Source: Serinus canaria (taxonomy: Eukaryota > Chordata > Aves > Passeriformes > Fringillidae). From it: a stretch of 64,000 bases of DNA. Shown piece by piece: positions 39,230-50,747 of the stretch. Position numbers and translations under genes: made by a program. Numbering within the stretch: position 1 is the stretch's first letter; every line of letters begins with the position of its first letter. Location of the stretch: assembly GCF_022539315.1 (NCBI RefSeq), contig NC_066316.1, positions 52,515,994-52,579,993 of the forward strand. The letters are read 5' to 3'. The notes beneath the pieces are model-generated. The model did not search any database and was not told where the DNA came from. It saw only the letters and a list, made by a program, of their open reading frames with translations.

Positions 39230-39600
39230 ACTGGTGGGCTGATCTTGGCTGGTTCCCAGACATCCACCTGGATGCTTTCCCAGTCCCCCTCCTCAACTGG
39301 ACAGGGGGAGAAAATAAGGTTAAAAACACCTCAAGGGTCAAAGACAGTTTAATAAAAGAAGCAAAATCTGTGCATGCAACCAAAGCAGAAAGAGGAATTA
39401 ATTCCCTGCTTCCCATCAGCAGGCAGATGTCCAACTACACCCTGGGAAGGAGAGCCTCAGCTCGTGTAATGGTAGCTTGGGAAGACAAACACCATAATCC
39501 TGCTTTCCCTGAGCTTCTATTAAAAGAGAGGTGCAGCCTCTGCTTTGTGTGCTGTTTGCTCTGTGGATTGGATCAGAGGACTGGGAAGTGTGATCTGCTG
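39230..39600 (-). repeat. 5' LTR of the ERVL-type element
   Basis: The plus-strand sequence from TGGTGGGCTGATCTTGGCTGG onward repeats the order seen at 37,076 and extends it: CCTCCTCAACTGGACAGGGG, GGGTCAAAGACAG, then TAATGGTAGCTTGGGAAGAC. This is the layout of the bird ERVL LTR in antisense. Similarity fades after about 39,570, so the right end is approximate. The pairing with the left LTR fragment in the same orientation defines a provirus of about 2.5 kb with a large internal deletion. Confidence 0.6.
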
Positions 39601-40062
39601 AGCCCTTAGCAGGGACCATGCAGTGAAGGAGTATCTTACTTCATGTGTGTGCTGGGGCAGGGGTGTACATCTGCAGCCCAGAAGGTCTCTGCTGGAAGGA
39701 GATTTAGCAGATTTAGCATGGAGAGTACCTGACTCTTGCATGGGGCCACATGAACACTTTACCCCTGGGGAAATGTTCCCTGCAGAGCTGGTGGCTGGCA
39801 CCCTGTAGTGTGGGTGAGGCAACCTCTGTGCCTGGCTTGGTTTGCTCAGCTCTCCAGTTGCTCTTGAAGGACTCTTCTGGTGTTTATGTCCAAGTCCATG
39901 TCATCTCCAGATGGACTTTCCTGTTCAGGTCAGCTAACTAGGTGGAGGTGTGTCATGGATCATACCCAGGACTGCTGCACATAGATCAGGCACTGCAAAT
40001 GATTTGGATCTGCATATAGTCAGGATGTCCTGCAACACTGCTCAGGAGCTGTATCTTGAAGA

Positions 40063-40102
40063 AAAAGAGGCACATCTGCACTGGAAAAGAGGCACATCTG
40101 CA
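40063..40102. repeat. Tandem duplication, 22-bp unit
   Basis: AAAAGAGGCACATCTGCA occurs at 40,063-40,080 and again at 40,085-40,102. Confidence 0.95.
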
Positions 40103-41329
40103 TCCTTTTCATATTTCCAGCCCTGACTGGCAAGAGCTGCTTGCAAAAGCAGTCTCACGGTCTGGAGGAATCTGGCATCAGGCAGCATGGGATGAGGCAG
40201 AATTTGTCCCTTGAGGCCAAGGAGCACCAGAGGAGTTGCTGGTGAATCCTGAGCAGTGAGATAGCAGGAATGCATTCCTTCTGGAAACACTGCTACAAGT
40301 GCATTGCATAATGCTAGCTGAGCTCTCCCTCCAGGTTGCCATGAGGAGAAAATGTTGGTGTTTAATGCAGGCAGCTACTTAGCTGGGGACTGGGGTAGGA
40401 GCAGTGTCAAGGCTCTGTGCTGGGAGCTCTGCTCTTGGGAAAGCAGCCAGAGATACTGGAGGAAATGAATCACCAGTGGCAGCTCTGGGACTGCAGACTA
40501 AATGAGTTTAATGCAGTGTGCCAACAGAACAAGGAAGATCCCTGCACAGGGTTTGGTAACAAGCCCCTGATAATCTGTGCTTTTTGAGGTACAGCATGCA
40601 TTTTTCAGGTGGCTGTTGAGTGTTTAATTTGATTTTATACAGTGGGCTCTAGATGTAATTGGGGTTTGAGTCTGTGTGTTTGATTTCAGAAGTTAAGCAG
40701 TAGAAAGAAGGGGGTGTCCTGTCATTTCCACTGGACTCAGGGATTAGATTTCCACATGGACAATGTTCCTGGACACATTTTTCAAAGCTCCCAGGAGCTT
40801 GAGCTCTTCTGAAAATTTCCCCCATTTTATTTTGCAGACCATGTGGGATACAAACTTTTTGAAAGATTTGCTCCCGAGAACAACTTCTGGTTTTCAGTGG
40901 TTTAATTTAGCCACATCCTTTTTCTTCATGAGTATTGCAGGAAGATTTCTGTGACAACCACAAACAAAAAACCAGAAATTCAGCACCCTGCCAATCTGTG
41001 TACTGAAGCCTCTGCTTCACTCTCACAAAGTGTGCTGGAGCTATGGCACACAATTCCTCCCACCTTCAGCTGAGTCACCTTATAATGGTGGCAGAAGGCT
41101 AAACCACCAAATTCTGGCAAGAAGGTGACAAGGGATACTTACTGGGACATCCAAAAAGATGCTTGAATATATGCAGGATAATGTGTTTTTTCCTCCAATC
41201 TCAAAGGACAGACTGAAACAGCCCTGCTGAACTTTTTGAAAGCTGAGGCGTGGTGTGGAAACATTCGGCAGCTGCAGTTAAAAAGCCCTGAAACCCACAA
41301 CTGTGGGATTGAGTAGAGGACATGTGGAC

Positions 41330-41395
41330 TTGTCAGAGGCATAGGACTAGATGATCTTTAAAGGTCCCTTCAACCCTAACTGTTCTGAGTCTGTG
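41330..41395 (+). repeat. CR1 LINE, terminal fragment
   Basis: GGACTAGATGATCTTTAAAGG followed by TCCCTTCAACCCTAACTGTTC is the end of a CR1 subfamily. Upstream to about 41,190 the sequence may be a more diverged part of the same copy. It lies 1.5 kb before the TAGAP-like exon. Confidence 0.8.
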
Positions 41396-41606
41396 CTTAT
41401 ACTGTGGACAGTGTAGGGTGATCCTACATTTTGGTTCCTCACGTATGATCACGTATGATCAGATTTTCCAAAGGGTCGACACCATTGGGGTTCAGCAAAG
41501 GAGGGAAGTTCAGACGGCTGTCACCAGTGCAGGTGTGCAGTGCGCAATAGGTGACATCCTTAATGTCTTCGCACCCGTTTCTCCATCCGCATTGCCGCGG
41601 GCTGTC

Positions 41607-41620
41607 CTGCCCTCTAGTGC
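41607..41620 (-). promoter_or_regulatory. CTCF-like motif in a GC-rich patch
   Basis: On the minus strand, GCACTAGAGGGCAG matches 13 of 14 positions of the CTCF core CCASYAGRKGGCRS. It sits in a small CG-containing patch (41,560-41,770). Confidence 0.45.
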
Positions 41621-42868
41621 CTGCAGCGCCCGATCCCTCTGGCCTCTCTCAGCTCCCCCGCGCACACGCTCTCTCACCCAAGGGATGATGCTGCTGCTCC
41701 GAGCACGGAACAGGAACTGGAAACCCCCGTGGCCTCCCCCGTGCGATGATGAGTGCAGAGCCAAACTGGAGGAGAAGCCCTGTGAGAAAGTGAAAGGCTT
41801 CTTATCAAATCCACAGAGGAGGCAGACTTCTTATCAAACACAAAGTCCAAACTGTTTCCTTCCGGCTGACATATTCAGGAGTGCAATTTTCCTCAATGCT
41901 CAAAAGAACCTGCAGATGACAATTTCTACAGCAGCCAGGCACCCTACAGCACCCGTGCCTGGCTATGCAGTCCCATATGCAGTCAGGACTGTGTGCCAGA
42001 CCCATGTGCTGGGGAGCAGCAGTCCCTCTGTAAGCCAAGACCTACATCCAACCACCTACCTGCATTTCTGTGTGTCCTCAGCTCTGGGGTGATGGATCAC
42101 ATCATCACAGTCTCTTTTTCTAAAACCTCTTGAAGGTCTGAATGACTTTTTTGATTTTGGACTTAGTGGTGGCAGCACATGGGCTTTCTGAAGAGGATAT
42201 CCCTATCCCTCTCATGTTCCTGTCCCCTGGCTTCATGAATTTTTGGCTCACAGTGTTCTGCTTGATCTATGTGTCTCTGAATACTTTGTAACACTCTCAG
42301 GAGCCTCTAACTGGTGAGGATGGGAAAACACCCTCGCCCTCCATTTTGTCCAGGGCAGACCCTGCTGGTGGCTGCCATAAAAAAGAATTGCAGAGGAACA
42401 GGGCAGAGGCTACAGTGCCTCAGCTAATACAGTCACAGTGCTGTGGGACAGGCACTGACACAGAGCCTCTACATCTGCTGGGGGTGAGGTTGGGCACATG
42501 GAGACAACCACCATGTTTTGCTCTTCAGGAACAGTAGGTGTGGGGGCTGACTGGGAGTGCTTTGAAAGCCCCACAGCACAAGCACGGGTGTAGGGAAGCC
42601 TCCGGTGACATCTCTTGGCATCATTCTGTCCATTCCAGGACATGGGCTTCTGCGATGCTGCCCTTCAGTCAAGACCTTGTAATTCAAGGTCTCATAATTA
42701 ACCCCACACTCAGCTGCAGATGGGGATTTCTGAAAGATACAGAGAGCACACACATGCCCCTTTCTGGAGGAAGTGGTGTTGCTCAAGTTTAATTGAGACT
42801 TGCTCAAATCAAGAAGCAGAGGCCACTGCACCATCAGCTAATGTGACATTTTGTTTGTGCTCACGCAG

Positions 42869-43064
42869 GGTGGCTGACAAGCTGCCGAGGCCAAACCTCG
42901 TCTTGCTCAAGCTCTTGCTCTCTCTGCTCCACCACATCAGCCAAAATGCTGAGACCAACAGGATGGACTCCAGCAACCTGGCCATCTGCATTGGCCCAAA
43001 TATGCTGAGCCCAGGCACGGAGAGCACGCTCCCGCTGGAAGTGCAGAAGGAGATGAATGACAAG
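42869..43064 (+). CDS. RhoGAP-domain exon of a TAGAP-like gene (partial, possibly pseudogenic)
   Basis: A 196-nt open block is bounded by a good acceptor (TTTGTGCTCACGCAG) and an AAG|GTGCGC donor. It begins with one base that completes a codon and ends in phase 0. The peptide starts VADKLPRPNLVLLK and includes the pattern N-R-MDSSNLAICIGPNML. These are the helix and the NLAxxxxPNLL-type signature of the second half of RhoGAP domains, with the Asn and Pro residues that contact the GTPase retained. From memory the closest relative is TAGAP (T-cell activation RhoGTPase-activating protein), which has nearly the same wording here and a boundary before VADK. RhoGAP domains speed GTP hydrolysis by Rho/Rac/Cdc42. 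The catalytic arginine belongs to earlier exons, which I could not find between 34.7 and 42.8 kb. There is no stop or frameshift in this exon. Confidence 0.8.
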
Positions 43065-43524
43065 GTGCGCTGAACTCACTGAGCGGCCGCTCCCTTGGGG
43101 CAATTGAGAGCCATCCACAGGGATCCATCCCACTGCCATTGCAGCAGCTGAGCAGAACAGCACCCCTGGGCCTTGGGGGTGCTGAGCAAAAGCAGCAGCT
43201 GCCCTGCAGCCCCAAAAGTCACAGCACAGCTCCTGCAGACTTTGCATGCGGAGGGCAAGGGGCACCTGTGGCCATTGTCACCCCTGGGCCCTCGGGCAGC
43301 GAGGCCAAAGCTGTGGCTGATGGTGTTTTGTCTGTATTGGGGCAGATCCATTTGTCTGCAGCATCAGGCCTTATCCTCCATGGTGGATTCACCCTTGGGC
43401 TTTAAGCCAGGATTTTGGCAGAAGCCCACCTGCTCTGTGCTGTCCTTTCTACAAAGATAGCAGGCAGGGTGAGGAAAGAATCTTCAATCTGTCTTGACTG
43501 AAATGGGCTGTTTTCTGTGTGCAG

Positions 43525-43642
43525 GTGACAGTGCTGGTGGAGTTCCTCATAAACAACTGCTTGGAAATATTTGAGGGGGACATTGCCTTCCCTGCCTGTG
43601 CCTTGGCTGAGGAGTCACCAGAGCACACAGACAGCTCCACAG
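43525..43642 (+). CDS. Next exon of the TAGAP-like gene (end of the RhoGAP domain)
   Basis: A 118-nt block follows a 460-bp intron, with acceptor CTGTTTTCTGTGTGCAG and donor ACAG|GTATGA. The phase-0 start matches the end of the preceding exon. It reads VTVLVEFLINNCLEIF and later EESPEHTDSST, the same order as the last RhoGAP helix and the acidic/serine linker of TAGAP (LVEFLI-NC-EIF, then EHTDSS). It ends in phase 1. In TAGAP a long C-terminal exon rich in Ser and Pro follows; I see nothing like it downstream. The intact frame, conserved splice sites and matching phases show that this is a DNA-level copy with introns, not a processed retrocopy. Whether it is expressed cannot be judged from the sequence. 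Confidence 0.8.
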
Positions 43643-44347
43643 GTATGAGAAGGGACTGGGGATGTCACCAACTTGGGCTGCTGGGCCACATTATTGAATT
43701 TGATATGTGAATATATCTGTGGAAACACAGAGAGTTGCTGAGAGTTCAATATGTTAATGAAGTGTTTTTCTACAGGAATGCCTTCCAGAAGTTCAAAATT
43801 ACAACACTCACAAACCAGACCTAAATCCCAATGTTAAACATCTGATTCAAGCACATTTTTTTACAGGTGTGCTGAGATTTCAAGAACCTTTCCGGCAGGC
43901 TTGAAAGAGAGGATCATTCTCCCAACCTAACAGATCTAGAGGTCTTTACTTTGTCACTGCTTCTCAGGAGCAACAGGCTATGAAAAGATAGACACATTTT
44001 CAGCATAGCTGATATCCTATCTTTGTCCTTTTTTGCACTTGCCTTATCAAAGTTAACTGCTTCAAGAACTGTTTGTTCTTCAAGGTGAGATGAAACTTGA
44101 AAGTTTCAATGGCTGGCTTCAGAAATCTGTGGTGTGAAATGTCCTCTCAAGAACCATTTTCAGAAGAGCAGAACACATTACAGAGAATGTGACATTACAA
44201 CATGCACAGATGTCTCATATATGATTTTAGTTGTGTTTTGAGTTTTGGGTTTTGTTTCATTTCACTGTTCATTTATTGGATAATGCTTACCTTACTGAAT
44301 TGTCAAGTTTAAAAATCACAGTAAAGTCCTGCAGTTTTGCTTTTTAG

Positions 44348-44742
44348 AGGTGAATTCAGGAGAGCAGCAAGTGAGGTGCACACAGGGAGTGAGAAGGTAC
44401 TTTTCTGGAGAGACAACCCTCTCCATTTTTCACCCAAGAGGAAAGAGGAGTACATGTGGCCATGCAAATAGGAAAAGGAGAGGTGCAGCTCCCCAGCCAC
44501 TGTCAAAACAAGTCTCCTGTATGAACAAAGCTTCTGATGCAAAACTGGGCCAAAATCAGAAAGGAACTTCCCCTCACAGAAGGTATGGAAACAAAAAAGT
44601 CTTCAATTTACACCATGAGGTTAAGTGCAAAATTAAGGAAGATGTGTCTCCATGTGCACTGGTTCTGCTGCTTTCAGCTCAGAACCACATCACTGAGAAA
44701 TGCTGTCCTCTACAAAAGGTGTCCAGCCCAAGAAGGGACTAG
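44348..44742 (+). CDS. Possible third (terminal) exon of the TAGAP-like gene
   Basis: A strong acceptor (CAGTTTTGCTTTTTAG, ending at 44,347) precedes a 131-codon open frame. The phase fits the exon ending at 43,642, because the leftover G plus AG makes a codon, and the frame closes with TAG at 44,740-44,742. The peptide is basic and Ser/Cys-containing (for example GKRSTCGHANRKRRG) and does not resemble the TAGAP C-terminus as I remember it. An alternative acceptor at 43,775 also fits the phase but reaches a stop after about 20 codons. A matching phase has a one-in-three chance of being accidental, so this is a weak proposal. Confidence 0.2.
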
Positions 44743-47700
44743 GAACACAGAAATATGGTTTAGGCAAGTGCTCAGCTTCTCCCTGGCAGTCCCCTTAGGG
44801 GCTGTGGGAGGCTGTGTGGTGTCTCAGGCCAGCCCACTCACCACTTAACCCCCAGCAGCACTCACGATTCTCCCTGCCTTAGCTGACACTGGTCCCCCAC
44901 CCACAGCTGCTGAATTGCTGCCATGTTCATTGATTCAGAAGGGCTGTGAGATCTGGAACACTTACACGGCTCTATGTAGCTATCCGTAACAAAGAACAGG
45001 GATTTATCAACTGCTTTTCAGGCACACTAAATATTTTGGTGGCTTCCTTGGTTCCAGTGTTTCCCACCACCAAAAGATCCCATGCTATATACAGATCTGC
45101 TTGGTGTTTGCTCCTGGCATGGAGCATGGTCACCATCTGGTTTTGTCAGAAAGAAATACGTTTTGGGAAATACATCTTTGTCAAAAATATTTCGTTTGGG
45201 ATGAGCCATTCAAACTCCTACACAACCTTTAAAAAGATTTGAAATTACTTTACTGTCTGTCGCCACCAGATGTCACTGATAACACTAAGCAAAGCACCTT
45301 TACCTGTGATTAGAGCCTTCCCTCAAAGGCAGGCTTGCACTCCCACATATTTATTGCCCACAGTCTGCACCATGGCCGTGGGTGGTTGATGTTGCAGACA
45401 TTACTTCAGCATTTGTCATGCAGAGGTTATTCAGTGTAAAGCTCTTTCTCGTATCCATCCTGCTTATCACACACTTTGGGTTGTATAATATTTCTCTCCA
45501 GATCTCTCAAGGCTTAGGGAGAGATGTTCCCTAAATCTACAGCTGTGGCAGTGACCAGGAGACCAGTGTCAGGCTTACTGATGCAACCTGGCAAGGTACC
45601 AAAAAAAAAGTTTTCCATAGTTTAAGGTAAAAATCAAAAACCTGAAAACTGAAATGGTAATAAAATTCTACTGTTGGGCTTGGACCTAAATGTTTCAAAT
45701 GGGCAACAGAGGATTAGGATGATCTTTAGAGAGACAATCTCTAAAGCTATCATCACATCTGCCTCTTCAGCCCTGACAGTCTCACACAGGCACCTCAGCA
45801 GGCAATGGAGCAAAGGCTACTGTTCCTAAAGATCTTCAGAATGTTGTCTGCCACATGTGCTGACCTAGCAGGGTAGATCCCAGTCTGAGAGTGGAGTATC
45901 AGGAATGACACCATTCAAGGACTTGATCCACACCCCATACCCTCAAAAGGGTCCACTGGACCTCACTGGACCACCTAGATATGTGACCTCAAAGGCAGGC
46001 CCTGCATTCCTCAGTGATAATCAGGGCAGCTCTTGCTTAGATGGAAAAGCTCCCATGGAAGGTGTCACCCTCTCTGTGGGTGGCTAAAAATCAGAAGTAA
46101 CCACCAAATGAGATGTAACCACCAACAAATCCACTTGTCAGTTTGAGGATCAACAGGTTTGAATGGAATGTGTTAAACTGAGTGTCTACAGTCAGATGGT
46201 GTGAGGTCAAAATTAGGCTAGCATGTTCTACAGGTGTTCCTCTGTAAACTCTGGGGTTTATGTCACAGTAATTCAACATACTGTGCTCTATGTTTCATTT
46301 ATCATTAATTCCTAAAAGTATCCAAATAGATGTCACCTCTCTGAAACTAGAACCTTCCATGCTCACCCCATCTGCTTGCTAGTATTTGAGAACAATTGCT
46401 CTGTTTCTTCTGGTGGCACACAAGATGGGAGTCAAAGGCTGGCAGTGAAAATTTGGTTTAGATGTTGAAGTCAATGGGACCAGGGCTTTACAATGGTTTT
46501 GTTTTCATGAGAATGGACACTCTTATCATGACTTCACATAAATCAGTCTTATTATGGCTTATTTTATCTGATTTAAAATAAATAAAAAGGACATTAAGGT
46601 GTGGCATGTGAGAACTATAACTATGTTAGCTTCTTTAGTGGGATATTAAATATCAGTTTTAGGGATTATTCATTACTGGATGTCCTCTTGTACCTTTACA
46701 AGAGACTTAGCATCACTAGGAGGATTGCTGTGGATATTTGCAAAAAGATTCAAGCCACTTTTAATATTTATTTTAGGAATTATCCTAGGGACAATTGTCA
46801 ACTAGAAGATTTTCATTTCTGCCATTTCTACCTTGGGTTTTATTGTCTGGAAAATTTAATTAGAGGGTGTTGGGTTGTAGTATTTAGATTATCTGTGACG
46901 TTAATTTTATTTTTAAATTGTTGTAAGAAAAAATAATTATTTATACCAATTGCAATAATTCAGTAATATTGGTTCATGAAAGGTCAAGAACACCCTGAAG
47001 AGAAATTCCAAAGTTTGTACATCACTGCTAATCTTCACATAACATTAAAAGTGGTGTTCAAAGAATCCCTATCCTCACCTACCTGAAGTGATACGAACAA
47101 CTCACAAGTATAGAAAAGAAAGCAAAGTTTGGTTATATCTAGAAAGATAGGCTCCTCACTTCATATCACTTTCTTTTTTTAAAGTAGAATGTGAAGAGCT
47201 TGTTTGGATTTTTATGTTGTGGAAATTGTCAAGAGATTACAAGGTTAGCCTAAGGTGTTTCAGCTAATGTTGCTTGGGATTTCACCCCCTACCTGCTGTA
47301 GTATGGGTGGAGGGCACTTGTGGAAAGTTTTGTGAAAACTTACATGTAGATATTTTTCCTCTAGCATCATTTATATGACTGCCATTTTTACATCATTAGA
47401 ATTTACAAATACATCCAAGCCTGTAAATAATACCCACACCTCAAAATCTGTATTTAAGAAAAAGTGGCATGAAAATATTACTACACTGTAAAAATTACCT
47501 TGCAATAAATTTGCAGAGTATATTAGAATAGGAGAGCCAATTCTCTTAACCCTAAAATATGGTGCAATCTGTGTTCTTTTGTCAACAGGTAATGGTTGTG
47601 TTTGATAAAAAAACCTCATAAATCTGTTTCCAGACCCCCTAAATGAAATATTTGTTTAATGATAACAGCAGCATGGGCACCAGGAATTCTTATTTGATGA

Positions 47701-50700
47701 AAAATATTTCTTTACATGGATAAGGTGTACCCAAGTTTAAAAGAAAAATATTATAATGGCCATTCCCAAGACAGCTTTTGCAAGTGACTCTTGGTGAAAG
47801 GACATGACTGCACTCTGCAGTCAGCCTGGCAGTCACATTCCTTCGGCTGAGTGGGAATTATTTAAGTTTGCTCTAACTTAAAGATAGCAGTGGCAACAGA
47901 ATTTACTTAGGAGCCAGACAGGCTCCTATGCCAATAAAATTGCACTGCACTGACCCAGAGAGGGCATCTTGCTAGTAGACAGATCAGTTGTTGGGCAGGT
48001 TCTGCTGCATTTCCTTCCACTTGCCCCAAAACATTTGCACAGAGCAGCGTTAGCCTCGTGCAGCAGGGACAAGCTGACAAACGGGCAGGGAGCTGGGGGG
48101 CACTGAAGGGTACAGGAGTTGTGCCTGACAGGTGACAGCTGGCCCTGGGCTCTCTGCTGGGCAGCAGAGGCAGTGAATGTCCTGAGGCTGGAGAAGTGAG
48201 GTTACTCCAGGGTGACCAACCTTGCAAGCTGCCTGCCAAAACCCTCATATGGCCAAAGGTTAAGGAAGAAGAGAAAGCTCCAGCGTGGGTTTACCTGATC
48301 CCCACGGGCCCATGGCTCCCATGGGGAGCCACCTCTGCCAACATTCTTCTTCTTACAGCACAGTGCTTGTGCCTGAGGTCCCCAGCAGATTTGACACACC
48401 AAATGAAGCAAAAATATAATTTACTAAAATGTAAAAATTACAAATCCAAATTCATGTATTTTTATGTATATAACTGCCCAAATGATAGGCACTGTCTAGT
48501 TCTGGTTAGTGGAAAACACAGACTGAATGAAAATGTTATATATGTGCCTGTAAATGTCTCCAGCACTGTCTGGAGACATACCAGTGAATAAAGATAAGCC
48601 TTTCTCCTGGAAAATTTAAAAAAAAAAAATTTCTTTTTCTTTCCTTCTGCCTCTGTGGCACCACCTCTGTACCTTTAGGCAATTTGATTTCCTCTTCCAA
48701 AGACTCTCAGCTACTGCCCCACTCCAAGAAAATATTGCTGCCCTCCAAATGCTATTAAGACACAAGATCTCCTGCCATCCCAGTCACAGGTGACTTGCAG
48801 TCCCTATAGAAATGCTGATGAACTGCTCCGTGGGAACACACCTACACCCCGTGCCTGGGCTGCAGGAGCTGCCCAGCCTTGCAGACAGTACAGGGCTGCA
48901 GCAGTGTCTGTGGGAATGGACTGGATGAGCTGAAGGAAAACTAAAAGGGAATCTAAGTCAGGAGCTGCAACTCACAGGAATCAGTAGAGCTCTTCCCATC
49001 AACCACAGGGATGCAGTGCCAATGCCCCTGACCTCTCCATTCTTCCTGTGTGACTTCAGACTTGGGACTTTTGGACACCTACTAGCAGTCTGAGGTCCAT
49101 TAAGAAGTTACTGGGAAGTACAGACGGTTGCTATGGAAGTGCAGACAATGTGGTATAAATGTATGTTGAGTGTTGGGCGGGTGGAATAATTGTTCTGAAG
49201 CCCTTTTTTTGGGCTGAAGCCCAATCCCTGTTGCTGGTTCTGTGGGACTGAGCTCCTTATTCCATCCCTTCCAGGCTTGTGTCCTCCAACTAAAGAATAA
49301 ATTTACTTTATTTACAGTATATGCTAACTCACTTCTGGAGAAAAGCACTGTACAAAGCCCAAGGTAGTTTCATGTTTAAGCAACTTTTGAGGAACTCCTC
49401 ATCCTCATGAAGCAGCTGTCTCTGAGGGGCTGCTAAAGCCACAATCTGCATGGTTATCAGCAACAGAGATGGCAGTCATGTAAAAGAAACATGACTTCTC
49501 AGCAGGATGGGCTTGCATGGTCAATCTCTGTGAGCAGCTGCTGTCTCCCATTCCATATGCAGCTCCTTGCTGATTCACCATCAATCAGCAGGGCAATGGG
49601 AACACAGGTGAGACAAACAGGAAGAACAACAGCTCTACCGCTTGGCTTTTGCCCACATCCATCCTGAGCTGGATCCTTGTACATGAGGGAAGTTGTGCCT
49701 CCAACCCAAGAGCCAAACACTGCTATAAAATCCAATCCATGTGGCAAGGATACTCCTCAGCAGAAACAGGACCTCTATTCACTTCTCCTTAGGGAAAGGG
49801 CCTTCCCTCAGATAATTCCTCCCTGCCTTATGACAGACACACTGGATTTCCACTATGTTTACAAAAGCACATGGGAGTCTATAGAGGTTCTCCAGCCTTG
49901 ACAGGAAAGGAATCTTTTTCAGGAGACCCATGCCTGAATATTGTTCAATACCATGGGATGATCATGCTCCTTTTCTCCATGTGATCTGGGGCACTTCCAC
50001 TCCTGAGCACTAAAATTTGTCTTGTTTTTGGAAAAAAAACCCTGCAAACATTCATATGCCCAAACTGACTCCTCAACAGAAAGTGTAGGTGGCAATTCAC
50101 CTCCTTCCAGCAGCGAGGCTGGAAGAGGAGCTCCCCCTGAGCCCTCAGCCAGGCTTGGACAGCTCAGGGCAGAGGCGGGGGGCTGGCATCATTCAGCTCC
50201 CCACACCACTGGCACCTCATCCTTGCTCTCACCCTTCAGTGTCAGCAGGCTCACAAGGCCTGCTCCGTGTCCTAGGTAATAAATACAAGCCCTTGCAGAT
50301 GTGGAGTGTGGAATTTGTAACTGTTTAGGCAGGTATTGCTGGTATTTTAATCACTTTCTCAAATGGCCCATCTGTCTCATTCTGCCAGCACACAAGGACT
50401 GGAGGAGCTCCACAGTTTCTTACTTCAAGTGTTTAAACAAGCAGCAAGCCTTTTGGCTTGTGGCCACCTTCAGAAATACAGATTATTATTATTTATTTAT
50501 ATCAAATAATTAACTAGGAAATACAGGCACGGAGCAGCGCAAAACTTGATAATGTGGAGTTATACAAACATATAGCAAAGCAACCTTCCATCCCTCAATC
50601 GAAGTAACAGGCAGGAAAGAACAAGAGAGGTACAGAACATAAGAGCATTTTTGTGTCACAAAGATTTATTGCAAGAATTGCTGTCTATGACTTACTAAAG

Positions 50701-50747
50701 ACTGGGGGAAAAAACCCCATGTTGAATGAAACAACAGTTAAATGCAG
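44743..50747. other. Intergenic or intronic DNA, mostly featureless
   Basis: AT-rich, especially 46,500-47,700. There is one CTCF-like motif (45,263). At 48,587 an AATAAA hexamer is followed about 25 bases later by a 12-base A run, which might be a retrocopy tail. No coding exon was recognised, including the expected long C-terminal exon of TAGAP. Confidence 0.5.
45263..45276 (+). promoter_or_regulatory. CTCF-like motif
   Basis: CCACCAGATGTCAC matches 13 of 14 positions of the CTCF core; the G-to-T change at position 11 is in the informative part, which lowers confidence. Confidence 0.25.

Larger units (their letters stand above)
39601..42868. other. Non-coding DNA before the TAGAP-like exons
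   Basis: Contains the 22-bp tandem duplication, a CR1 end, a 10-bp tandem repeat (CACGTATGAT twice at 41,441-41,460) and the GC-rich patch at 41,560-41,770. A 224-codon plus-strand frame at 41,418-42,092 crosses that patch; its sequence is unlike any RhoGAP segment and has no convincing exon boundaries. Confidence 0.5.

Noticed and set aside
40763..40954. Possible RhoGAP exon near 40.85 kb (peptide containing FLKDLLPR after a good acceptor)
   Set aside because: The similarity to the LKDFLR segment of RhoGAP domains is only a few residues, and neither the flanking sequence nor the phase fits the downstream exon.
41418..42092. 224-codon plus-strand frame just before the TAGAP-like exons, considered as the missing 5' part
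   Set aside because: It lacks the RhoGAP arginine-finger segment (G-x-x-x-G-I-F-R type) and has no matching splice phase. It starts within 25 bases of a CR1 terminal fragment and runs through a GC-rich patch.
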